DNA of 64,000 nucleotides from Paramoeba atlantica (Eukaryota > Discosea), in NCBI GenBank assembly GCA_977017575.1, contig CDRNVI010000039.1, forward strand, positions 496,001 through 560,000. The letters run 5' to 3'. The notes beneath the pieces were generated by a model. It searched no databases. It worked only from the letters and a program-made list of their open reading frames with translations, and was not told where the DNA came from. The translations under genes and the position numbers were made by a program. How positions within the stretch are numbered: position 1 is the stretch's first letter; each line of letters starts with the position of its first letter. Below, piece by piece: positions 27,274-36,708 of this stretch.

Positions 27274-28632
27274 TCAGCAGAAATCAAGATACGTTGTGAC
27301 TACATAAATTAGTGCTATACCAATACAGAAAAAGAAAAGCTTTCGCCAATGTCGTTGACCCTGAATAAACTCCTCCACAACGACTTCGCTTGCCCCAATA
27401 TATAAAAAGGAACCGCTGCTAAACCCTAGGAAGTAGCCCTCTGCACATTTTGGAAGCAACGCTTGGGCCAGCCACCCAATTCCAACACCAATTGGAGTAC
27501 TCAGAGAGAATGCACAAAGAAGGGCAACAATTTTCTTGCTTCGAATCTCTGTCTTGGAGAAGCTGATTCCAAGGGCGAGGCCCTCAGCCCATTTGTGGGC
27601 GACAATCGCAAAGAAAAGAAATAGAATATGGTGCTTGCCGCGTTCCACCCCAAGGGCTAGACCTTCCGAGAGCCCATGAGCCCCGAGTGCTGCCATGAGC
27701 ACGTAGGGCTGTATTGTTCCTGTGCGCACTTCATGGTAGGGATACAAGTGAGTATGACGATGCTCCTTTGAAATAACAGGTGGAACTTCCAAAACTTGGT
27801 CGGATTCGAGACCAATAGAAACGTTATCATCCGTGCCAGTGATCTGTGGCACCGTGGAGTCTACTGTTTTGTGTTCACTTTCCCCGGTGCCGGCTTTAGA
27901 AGGTTTCAACGCAACGCTGCTGGTGGAGCGTGCCTTGCTCGCGACATCTAAACCCGCAGTGCGATGCTCTTTGTCTTCACAAACGACACAATGGGATGCT
28001 GCTTCTTTTCCAGCAATCGCGGCAACGATTCGCTCGCGACATCGCAATATGTAGTGAGTGCCCTCAGCATGACAGGGAGGCGCTGTGTCTTGTATGCATC
28101 GGTCTACCGCTGGTTTGATTTCGGGACTCATAACAGCTCCTCTCGGCTTTTTTATTTTCTGCTTCTGGGAAGCGAGCATTTCAATCGTTGCAGATGTTTT
28201 TGCTTCGAGCTGAGCTGCAGAGGAGGGAGCCGAGGCGTCCTCTTGATGGACTGCCATGTGCATGTGGTGAGCGCAGGAAGGAGTGGTGAAGACGACCCGT
28301 TCAAGTGTTAGGATTGCGGCATAGCCAACAACACACATTAGGTAGCTAATACGGTACTTGATATTGTCATCACCGTAGAAGTCTTGTAATCGAGCTTCTC
28401 CCTCGGGAAGTAAGTGAATGAGACCCATGCTAAGGAAGACCCCGGCCGCGAAAGCGTTGGCCAATCCCAGAAATGTGGTGTAGTGTCGTGAACCTGAAAA
28501 TTTGGCCCTCAATGTGACAGGGAGAAGTGCGAAACCCATTCCGACTAAGTAGATGGCGACAATACTAATGGATTTTAGAAGAGCATCGTGTTCCGAGTGC
28601 ACTGCGTGGTGAGTATGATGACCGTGTCCCAT
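27274..28632 (-). CDS. ZIP (SLC39) family zinc transporter
   Basis: A 452-residue membrane protein. The N terminus (MGHGHHTHHAVHSEH) and a central loop are His-rich. About eight spans are visible. The metal-path helices carry GAHGLSEGLALGV and HKWAEGLALGISFS, the H-x3-E signatures of ZIP helices IV and V. ZIPs import zinc or iron into the cytosol from outside or from organelles. A long cytosolic insert of about 170 residues with a CVVCEDKEH motif separates helices III and IV. The frame is open to 28698 with TTG only; ATG 28632 gives the His-rich start. It may be a plasma-membrane or Golgi/ER member; sequence does not decide. Confidence 0.92.
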   Translation of the reverse strand: MGHGHHTHHAVHSEHDALLKSISIVAIYLVGMGFALLPVTLRAKFSGSRHYTTFLGLANAFAAGVFLSMGLIHLLPEGEARLQDFYGDDNIKYRISYLMCVVGYAAILTLERVVFTTPSCAHHMHMAVHQEDASAPSSAAQLEAKTSATIEMLASQKQKIKKPRGAVMSPEIKPAVDRCIQDTAPPCHAEGTHYILRCRERIVAAIAGKEAASHCVVCEDKEHRTAGLDVASKARSTSSVALKPSKAGTGESEHKTVDSTVPQITGTDDNVSIGLESDQVLEVPPVISKEHRHTHLYPYHEVRTGTIQPYVLMAALGAHGLSEGLALGVERGKHHILFLFFAIVAHKWAEGLALGISFSKTEIRSKKIVALLCAFSLSTPIGVGIGWLAQALLPKCAEGYFLGFSSGSFLYIGASEVVVEEFIQGQRHWRKLFFFCIGIALIYVVTTYLDFC

Positions 28633-28962
28633 GATGAGTACTAGCTTGAAGACTTCAAATTTATATTTTAAAAATGACAGCTCGTAATTAGTATACAAGC
28701 AAATAGGCGTTGTATAAATAGGTAAAGTGAAAACTATTAGAAATGAAGAGTGCCATCCGACCTTCTTGATCTAGTTCTCTTTCTCAAAACAGTTTGTTGT
28801 TTACAAACAAACGCAGTATTGTTTACCATGTAAAGCTCCTGCACGAAGTTTCAATATACAATGTACAAGAAGAGTTCGGCGAAGCGCAAGCCTAAAATTC
28901 TAACAGTACAAATCTAGTCTACCTCTAGAAAAAATAATGCACCAGTTCTACCTTATGCACTG
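28633..28962. other. intergenic, nothing recognised
   Basis: 330 bp holding the 5' region of the ZIP gene and the 3' end of the coiled-coil gene. No RNA gene, repeat or convincing frame is seen. Confidence 0.4.
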
Positions 28963-30543
28963 TCACTTTCCATTCGTTAATTGTTCCAGTGTTGTGCACG
29001 CATCGCGTCGCAGATCAGATTGAATGCAATCGAGCTCTTTTCTTTGCCTACGTATCTTGCACTCTTTCTTTGCCAAGTCTCTTCGCTTTTGGAGATAAAG
29101 TGAGGCGCTTTCTTTTTGTTGCACAAAACGTGCCTCGTAATCTTGCACCTCCTTTTGCAAACAATCACATTCCTTGATGCATTCCGTAAATCTAGTATGA
29201 ATTTTTTGCTCGCGGTTTTTGACAGATTTTATCTCATTATTTTTCGCTGTCTTGCTCACATCTAGATGTTGTATCTGATCTTCAAGTAGACAACCCTGAT
29301 CAGAGAGAGACTTCATATCTTGAACCCCATGATGAACAGAGTGCTCTAGTTCGCAAACAAGAATTTGTTTTTTATTGCTTTCGGCCATTGAGCTTTGAAG
29401 ATCTTGCATAGACTTTTCTTCAGACGCGCATAAATGCTGTAGTTCGCAGTCTGCGTTACGAAGCCCATTTTCTGCTGCACTTAGACGATCCTGAGCCTTC
29501 AGAAGAGCCGCGTGAATACGTTCCACTTCGTTTTTTGCTTCTTCCACCCCCACCTTTAAGATTCTAGCCCGATTCCTTGCAGTTTCAGATTTCTGTATTA
29601 GTTTAGTGCACCCGATTCCAAGAATCTGATTCTGTTTCACATTCTCTTTCAATTCTTCCTGTGCTTTGCGCAATGCATCGCGAAAGCGCTGCAGTGAAAT
29701 TTCTTTCCGATTCTGCTCTACATGTACAGTCTGGTTCTTCTTTTTTATCACTTCTCCCTCTTCACGTAATTGAGACAAGACTTCTGACCCCCCTCGTATC
29801 TCGGTTTGCGCTATTTCGAGCTGTTCTTGGGCTATCAACTTTCTGTTTTGACTTGCCTTGAGCTCATTTTTCATGTGAGCGAGCTTGCGGGTGCAGTCCC
29901 TTTGCATTTTGTGTTCTTGGAGCAAGGAACACACATATTGAGAAAACACCGGGTATTCGGACAGCAATCGCCTGCTCCATTGCTTTGCGTATAATCCCTC
30001 GTTGCGTGAGGTATCTAATACTGGCCGAAGATCTTCGAACTCTTCAAAGACTTGATTCTCCAAGTCTATTGTTGGTTCTATTTTTTGACAAAGACTCATT
30101 AGCGCTTCCTCTGGATGCACCGAAGAAAGGCCACTAACTGTTTTATAGTCATGTTCCGAACATGGAAACCGTGTCTCGGGAGTATTTTTCACGAATAATG
30201 TCTTTGTAGCGGGTGGAATCGCTTTCTTTTCCTTATCGAGCGTTGTGGCCTTTTTGGGGACACCGTATAGTTGCGACCACTCGACAACTTGCTCATTGGA
30301 GACAAGATCAACCCATAGTTGAGATGGTTCATCGTATATTTTAAGTTTCTTTAACTGAAGTGAAGAGTCGGAATTGATGCAAGAGTTGGTAATGTCAGTC
30401 ATGGCGGAATCAAGATCTTTGCTAGCCCATGTGCGATGTATAAATTTTGCTATATCTGTAATGAAAGGGCGTGCTGGAAATTTTATCTCGTAATTGACCT
30501 TTTCTCCATGACAGTCGAAAGCGAAAAACAGGGTAAAATTCAT
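28963..30543 (-). CDS. Coiled-coil protein with small globular N terminus
   Basis: A 526-residue protein. Residues 1-95 look like a compact beta-rich head (FTLFFAFDCHGEKVNYEIKF, then LQLKKLKIYDEPSQLWVDLV), possibly ubiquitin-like. From about residue 190 to the end it is a nearly continuous heptad-patterned coiled coil, rich in Gln, Glu, Lys and Arg. This head-plus-rod plan is common among centriolar, basal body and flagellar proteins, but I see no diagnostic motif and do not assign one. No membrane or signal segments. ATG 30543 is the first in frame. Confidence 0.72.
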   Translation of the reverse strand: MNFTLFFAFDCHGEKVNYEIKFPARPFITDIAKFIHRTWASKDLDSAMTDITNSCINSDSSLQLKKLKIYDEPSQLWVDLVSNEQVVEWSQLYGVPKKATTLDKEKKAIPPATKTLFVKNTPETRFPCSEHDYKTVSGLSSVHPEEALMSLCQKIEPTIDLENQVFEEFEDLRPVLDTSRNEGLYAKQWSRRLLSEYPVFSQYVCSLLQEHKMQRDCTRKLAHMKNELKASQNRKLIAQEQLEIAQTEIRGGSEVLSQLREEGEVIKKKNQTVHVEQNRKEISLQRFRDALRKAQEELKENVKQNQILGIGCTKLIQKSETARNRARILKVGVEEAKNEVERIHAALLKAQDRLSAAENGLRNADCELQHLCASEEKSMQDLQSSMAESNKKQILVCELEHSVHHGVQDMKSLSDQGCLLEDQIQHLDVSKTAKNNEIKSVKNREQKIHTRFTECIKECDCLQKEVQDYEARFVQQKESASLYLQKRRDLAKKECKIRRQRKELDCIQSDLRRDACTTLEQLTNGK

Positions 30544-31173
30544 CGTCGATAGATAAAAATCTAGATAAATATTTAAGAGTTTTCGTTAGATTTATTAGGG
30601 AGGGACAATATCATTGCGTCAAAGTTCTTGCGCTTGGTAGATGTGTGGAAAATTTCGTCTACTTGCACAGTGGGGTAAAAATGTATGTGTCGATATTCGG
30701 GCAACATGAGCGCTTAAGTAAAGCTCTTAAGGAAATTAACCGGCATTCTGTCCTTACAATTTAGGAAGAAGTTAACTACGCGAAAAGTAAAACATTTTTT
30801 AAAGTGGCTACGATAGAACAGTGACAACATAAGCATCAATCCAAACCGGTATCCCAACAAACGAATGTATGACGATATAGGAAATATCAGGCAACCACAT
30901 ATCTATGTACACGCCTAATACAATTGGGTGTTACTTTAAATTTCTTTAGAGGCTTGTCTAAATTAAATAATGTCTCGTCACTTAACATGATAGCGCATAT
31001 ACTAACACTGCAACATGCATTGTACAACGTAATTAATTTACGAATTGAACTATAATTGAAGATTACTATGAACGACACACCATATAATTTTGAAACAGCA
31101 TTACATGTTATTTTTAATAAATGTAACAAGTTTTTAGAATTTTAACAAGTTTTAGATTCCTAAAACCGTGCTT
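30544..31173. other. intergenic, nothing recognised
   Basis: 630 bp, AT-rich. A minus-strand frame at 30887-31129 has no family resemblance and is probably chance. No terminal repeats were found. Confidence 0.4.
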
Positions 31174-31863
31174 TCATAGTCGCACTCTTTGAACTCTGCA
31201 TTGAGTTTCTCCCATCGTAAGTGCTGCTGTTTGAGTCATGTTGTGGAAATCAACAGTGTACTTTACTCTACCGAGTGTTTCGACTTGTACAGACCGTTGA
31301 CGCGGATCTCTTTGCCATTTGCGGTACGCCTTGTCAAATGCAAGACTTGTTTCATCAAGATACTTGTTCCAGCCATGTACTGCATTTAAAAATTGCCAAT
31401 GACACTTTGACCTCTGTTCTCTTTTACGCGGTATGGGATTCCCCGATGACTGGTTGTTGGGTATCATATGCGGCAAGAACTTCGTAGACCTGGACATCGT
31501 ATTCATGAGAGAGAGTTTCTCAGATGGCTCAGGGAGAGGACCCGAACGTCTCACTTTTACCAGATTAGTCATATGGGGACTGTTGAGTGACCCCTGTGTC
31601 GATGAACGGTAAGAACTACTGGAGCTTTTGTTGTTCTGAAGCGGTTTTAGGGATGTCTTCCGCAAATGTTTATTGCTGTGACCTCGTTTTGGAGAAGTCG
31701 CATTGCTGGCAGCAGTTTCTCGTCTTCCTTCTTTCTGTTTTTGGGCCTTTACTGGTCGAGGAATCAGACGGTACGCACGTGGAAGATAGGACGCAAAAGC
31801 CTTGTAATGGATCGGTTCAAATCTTTCTGGGGAAAGGCACCTTCGTTTTCCAAGTGATTCCAT
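31174..31863 (-). CDS. WWE domain-like protein
   Basis: A 229-residue protein. The first 150 residues are basic, Ser-rich and probably disordered. The last 75 resemble a WWE domain: Trp156 (HWQFLNAVHGW), a middle ALEKAY-like stretch (LAFDKAYRKWQ), then VKYTVDFHNMTQTAAL and a closing RVQRVR, the order seen in WWE modules that bind ADP-ribose units on PARPs and ubiquitin ligases such as RNF146. No catalytic domain accompanies it, so it may be an adaptor that recognises poly(ADP-ribosyl)ated proteins; that is inference. ATG 31863 is chosen since the longer open frame to 32010 codes a hydrophobic leader unlike the rest. Confidence 0.65.
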   Translation of the reverse strand: MESLGKRRCLSPERFEPIHYKAFASYLPRAYRLIPRPVKAQKQKEGRRETAASNATSPKRGHSNKHLRKTSLKPLQNNKSSSSSYRSSTQGSLNSPHMTNLVKVRRSGPLPEPSEKLSLMNTMSRSTKFLPHMIPNNQSSGNPIPRKREQRSKCHWQFLNAVHGWNKYLDETSLAFDKAYRKWQRDPRQRSVQVETLGRVKYTVDFHNMTQTAALTMGETQCRVQRVRL

Positions 31864-32328
31864 ACGAAAAACAAGAAAAATTATCTCTAAGATGTAATGT
31901 TTCGGAGTGACTGAGTAAATAATAAACCAATTACTTAATCCAAAAAAATATGTCGCATAATTACTTTGAATACGAATAGAAGCAATGTGGAATATGCATA
32001 GGACCATCAATTAAATTTCTATAAATCAAATAGAATTCGAGAAAATCAAACCATTTTGCTCGGTCATAAAAAATTTATATTCCCATATATCGTACAGCAT
32101 CGGTAGTAAACATTTCTGTTTAAATTGTAAAAAGGTTTTTCAATATACACAATTTTCACTAATGAGTTAGTAAGCAGACAGCTTTGCTATGTCCTCCTAA
32201 TATCAAGCCTAAATCTCGCGACTGAAAGTGTGCCGCAATGTATGGCAAGCATGTCTACCTTTAAAGCTAAGGAAAATGAAAAACATAAACTTTAAAAACA
32301 TTAATTATTCGATTTATTCAATTTCGTG
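31864..32328. other. intergenic, nothing recognised
   Basis: 465 bp between LSM14 and the WWE gene, AT-rich. It includes an in-frame extension of the WWE gene (to 32010) that I do not accept as coding. Confidence 0.4.
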
Positions 32329-33210
32329 TTAAACTCGCACGCGTTGTGTGTTGTATCTCCCTCCACGGTACTGGTTCCGGTACCCTCTAATAAAATCGGT
32401 ACCGAACGTTGCTTGATCCGTACTCCGCGCATGCTGCCTTTCTTCATGAATCTCCGCAGTCGACTTTCTCCCTCCCTTCTTCGCCGTTGCATCGGACGAG
32501 ATGGTGTCAAAAAATGACGACGCCTTCTCATACCCTTTCTGCGCACCGGACCGCAAAAAATCACCCTTCTCAAAATTATCCATCACAAAATCGAAATCCT
32601 CCTTATATTCCTCCCGGGCCGCACTTGGATCCGGCGCCACCGTAAATTCTCGTCCGGTATGTGCAGAAAAATGCGACGGTCGGCGATAGCCCCGACCTCG
32701 AACACCCCCTCCCCCTCGTCCCCCACCCCCTCGCCCCCCCCCTCGTCCACCACGCCCTCGATACGCCGCTGCGGCATACCCTCGAGAATACCCTCGCGGC
32801 CCCTCCCCACGGGGAAACCCCCCTCGTCTACCCCCCTCTCCCCATGCCCCCCCTCTCTCCTTCCCCTCCCCTTCCTCCTTCCCCGCGCCCGGGGTATCGC
32901 TCACCAACTGACTTCGTACAATCGCAGGGTCCTGGAAGGCCGTGCCGGGGCCGCCGCTGCTCGAGGGCTCGTCCTCGAACACATACACCGTCTGGATGTT
33001 CTCCCCTTTGAACACAATGTGGTCGTAGAGTTTCTGGTCCGGGGGGATCTTGCCGTGGTCGCTGTCCCGGGACTCGGTCCCCATCATGCGCACGTTGCGA
33101 AGGACCATGGTGTTGTCGGACTCGTTGATGCTGTGCAGGAAGCCCTCGTACCGCACCTGGCTCTTGCTGATGACCGAGATACGGCTACCGAGGGATTGGG
33201 CGGGATTCAT
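32329..33210 (-). CDS. LSM14: LSM14/Scd6/RAP55 mRNP protein
   Basis: A 293-residue protein with the full module order of the Scd6/LSM14 family: an N-terminal Lsm14 domain (SLGSRISVISKSQVRYEG to QTVYVFED), a Gly/Arg-rich RGG region at about 120-175, the DFDF box (EDFDFVMDNFEK near 203-215), FFD box (SSFFDTISSD, 231-240) and TFG box (TFGTDFIRGYRNQYRGG). Family members bind eIF4G or DDX6 and repress translation in P-bodies. The RGG stretch makes the coding strand very G-rich. ATG 33210 begins the Lsm domain; upstream is a C/T-rich tract of about 60 bp without ATG. Confidence 0.93.
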   Translation of the reverse strand: MNPAQSLGSRISVISKSQVRYEGFLHSINESDNTMVLRNVRMMGTESRDSDHGKIPPDQKLYDHIVFKGENIQTVYVFEDEPSSSGGPGTAFQDPAIVRSQLVSDTPGAGKEEGEGKERGGAWGEGGRRGGFPRGEGPRGYSRGYAAAAYRGRGGRGGGRGGGGRGGGGVRGRGYRRPSHFSAHTGREFTVAPDPSAAREEYKEDFDFVMDNFEKGDFLRSGAQKGYEKASSFFDTISSDATAKKGGRKSTAEIHEERQHARSTDQATFGTDFIRGYRNQYRGGRYNTQRVRV

Positions 33211-33412
33211 ATACGGGCACGGTGGGGGTAAAGGATACGGAAGATAGAAAACGGAATTCAAGGAAAGAGGAAAAAATGGATAGTGTTTGTCAGCTTTTTT
33301 AATAGGATAATCTAATAGGATTTTAGATTTTGTGAGGATTGCTTCAAATAATAAAAAGTTAAAGTTAAAATCGTTAAAGTTTTTTTTTAACTTATTTTAT
33401 CAGTTTGAGCGA

Positions 33413-36170
33413 CTAAACTTCAGTGATCAATGGCGTAGTGATTGCTTTTGCAAAAGAAAAGTTTTGCAAACGTTTTTGAAGGTCTTTGGCAGCCTTTCTT
33501 ACGTTTTCTGTTTGTACGCTCCTATAGAGCATATCTTCCGTAATGCGCAACAGTCGTTGTCGTCTATTCTCGATAGCAGCATTCAGAGAAACAGACTCGA
33601 TGCGCTCCCAATTGAGACACGATGCTCGCAAAACGTGCGTTCGCAGAAATGGATGGAGATCCTCTTCAAGAATCGCATGAATGAAGTCACAAACACTGTA
33701 CCATGCAGACAGAAACCGGTGAGAAGATGTAGAAAGCAAAAGGAGAAGTATATTGAGGGTCGATACAAATTTGGACGATAGGGACGTGTCTTCTGCGGCG
33801 AATCTCGTGCCAGACGATTGAAATCCCAAAAGGAGCTGCTGTATGAATATGTGAGCTACAGAATCATAAACGTTACGTACAATTATCGGTTTATGTTTAT
33901 TTCCACTCGTGGTACGATCTTTTAAACTCTGCCAGAAGCTAAATTTTGACAACGGTGGGTAACGCTTAAGCAGCGTCTTCGACTGTTTATCGTCGCAGAG
34001 TGGGCTCTGAGGCTTACCCGCTGGAACATCTACCGAATGATTAGCAAGCTGACTCCCCGTTTCTTGAAGTGTCGTCAGTATATCGAATCGAGTAGATAGG
34101 TCAAGATTTCCAGAAAAATACTGATGCGTCAAATATGGAACTACGTATTCAGGTAATCGTGAAGTAGCTAAAAGAAGGATGCGTTTTCGTGATGAGTCGT
34201 ATGAAGAAAGTCCGTAATCATTTCTCGGAAGTAGAAAGTGCTTCACTATTTCAACAACTTCCATAGCAAGGCTGCTACTCATATCTTGCGACGAATCCTT
34301 GCATGTCATTCTTATATTAATTCCGTCAAATTCATTGTTCATTGTGTTTTCACCAAATTTTCGATTCGGAGAGGCCAAGAGTTTTTCGGGAATTAAGTGT
34401 TGAAGAAAGAATTCATAATCTTCAATAGTTATTTCGTCCTCTTCAGCAAGAGTATTCGAACATCGTTTTTGTTTTGCGTCCGTTTCAAAATTTTGCATCA
34501 GAAGAAGTATCTGCCGCAAAGATTTCTTCTTAAAGGATGTTCCGGGCTCAAAGCTGATCGGCGTGCAGTAACTTGAAAGACCTGGGGTAGATTTGAAATC
34601 TGTCAGGCACAAAGTGTTCCTAAACGATGCGTTATGTGCCTCAGTTGAGAGGCTTTCAGATTTCTTTAAGCCTGTTCCAAAGATATGCTCACTTGAAAAA
34701 GTCTTTAATTCCTCGATCCCTTCTCCATTTGCATTGTAAGTATCTTTCATTCTGATAGGTTGTGACGCACAAGTAGGATCGCACATTTCCGTCATCTTCT
34801 GGTTTTTACCTGTTACGGGGATGGATAATCCTTGAAACAGTGCTATTTCATTGGTTTCATCACTCTCCCTCGTTTTGTACAGTTCGTAATATTCTTCCAA
34901 GATAAGTGACTGAACCACATTTGTACCGTCCGTTTCCGTTATCTTAGATTCCATAAGAGATCGTTTGTGGGCAAGTTCGCTCCATCTCATTGCAACAAGG
35001 CCGCCCCACTCTCGCACACTTTGATCCGGCGAAATAAGACGGTGATGCACTCCAGACAAAAATCCGCCCACCGTCACGTTCGACAGAACTATCTGAAGAG
35101 GCTCCATAAGCGTAGGATCGTCAGTATCTGTGATGGCACGCGTGCGACTTTCAAGGTCTTCCTCAAGCCCAGATCTTTTCTGCGCATAAGCAAGCGCGCT
35201 ACGCAACAAGTATAGCATAGATATTCCTATGATCTTTTGAGACGAGACAGAAAATTGCTTTGTAGATGGTTCGTCTGCCCAGATCTCGACCACAACGGAA
35301 AAAAGTCGTCGAAGCACATTCAAATCCTTCATCGCTACATGATAAAAAAGAAATCCGAGAATTTCGGGTGCGCATAACGCTCTGTCCAGTAAAATGCGAA
35401 CGATAATATTACCTGCGGACTCAATTTTAGTTAGGATTCGACAGAGAAATTGACTGATCATTGTTCGCATTGACTCTATCGCCTATGCTACAAGTCACTT
35501 TTATGAGAATTTCTACGGCAAGCCTGTACATATCCCGCGAAGATCGGTGGCGAATTGAGTGCTCCTCGTAAAGAATAACGAGAGAATCAATAAAGTGCTC
35601 ACGAAAAGTGTTCTTGTTATCGTGCAAATTCTGTATTAAACCTTGAGCCAAATATCCAGCGAGACCACGTTGGACATACACCGCACAAAATATTAGCGCT
35701 TGCGTATTCAATTGATGACTTTGCGCACTAGCGTAGGTATTCCAGAGCAAGCAAGCACAAACGTTGAAGAAATTTTCGTGCTGCAAAATATCAGGAAGGT
35801 CCGATGGCTTGACTACTTCGATGCACCGGTCAGGAATACTCAAGATACCATGCAAACGTGAAGAAAAATTGGTGAAATCATCACTTTGAATATGATCGTA
35901 CTTGGAAAAGGGTGTTGAATCCTTTACAAAGTTCCAACCGAGCGCTTCAGACAACTGTGACCCAGTAATTTGATGAGAAAGCCCCACAATTAGCTGACGA
36001 ATTCTTTCCGAGTCTGCGAATTCCTCAGCAATGTGTGAATCTCGCAGATCAACGGAGTGCTCTCCTTTTTTGTCATGTGGTAAAGTTGTTTTGAGCAATT
36101 CGTTCAAGTATAGAAAAATGGTGGACTGTCCTTCGTGAGCTATTGGACAAGGAGCACGAACGTCTGACAT
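33413..36170 (-). CDS. TELO2: TELO2/TEL2-like protein (two exons)
   Basis: Two frames join across a 79-bp intron: 35492-36170 and 33413-35412, giving 892 residues in phase. Exon 1 is helical (DSERIRQLIVGLSHQITGSQLSEALGW, GLAGYLAQGLIQNL). Exon 2 has APEILGFLFYHVAMKD and the conserved TEL2 segment GGFLSGVHHRLISPDQSVREWGG, then a variable charged middle and a second helical part (VYDSVAHIFIQQLLLGFQS). TELO2 with TTI1/TTI2 helps HSP90 mature the PIKK kinases (ATM, ATR, mTOR). No single motif is catalytic, so the call rests on the HEAT-like layout and that signature. Length matches human TELO2 (about 840). Confidence 0.72.
35413..35491 (-). other. Spliceosomal intron in TELO2-like gene
   Basis: On the minus strand this starts GTAGCA, carries CCTAAC 22 nt before the end and closes with CCGCAG. 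Removing it joins two frames that otherwise overlap by 44 bp and gives KVTCNIIVRILLDRAL across the junction. An alternative pair (GTGACT at 35498 and TTGAG at 35419) also restores phase but has a poorer acceptor. Confidence 0.7.
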
Positions 36171-36708
36171 AGGAACTCGTGAGATGCATAGCGCACAGAA
36201 GTAGGAGAGAAATTCAGTGATTAATATTAAAAAGTGACTTCCCCCGTTTTCGTAAAATAAGTAAGTATCAGTAAATTTGATGTCAGTCTATCTTAATTCT
36301 ACAAAACGGCTGTTCGCAAATCTGTCCAAGGATAGTGATTACTCCCATGATAAAAAATGTAGGAAACTGGATTTTGATTGATCTTTTCGTTTTTCCAGTT
36401 TTTGCCTTTTTTCACCTTTACCGGCCACTTAAGTCGTAAGGCATCGATACCATAAGTCGTCAATTGGAAAACATAAGATTTTCTTTTGATAAAAAAAGAA
36501 TCTTGGAAGTGTCACCGTGATACAAAAAGGACATACACTGTAACTGTGAGGTAGATTGTGCGAATAGGACACGTTTATTGGTACAGAGAATTTGTTGTTT
36601 CTATTCTTCGTTGGTATCGCCCGTGTTTTGTACCCTTTACGGAATGATATTTACATTTCCTAAAAAGTGACCATGTTTTCCTATCTATTTCACGTGAAAC
36701 GCAAATAG
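36171..36708. other. intergenic, nothing recognised
   Basis: 538 bp, AT-rich, between the large helical-repeat gene and the TELO2-like gene. Short open frames only, no terminal repeats. Confidence 0.4.

Noticed and set aside
32659-33231. 190-codon plus-strand open frame, Pro/Ser-rich
   Set aside because: Antisense to the RGG and Lsm coding part of LSM14; low complexity follows from the G-rich coding strand.
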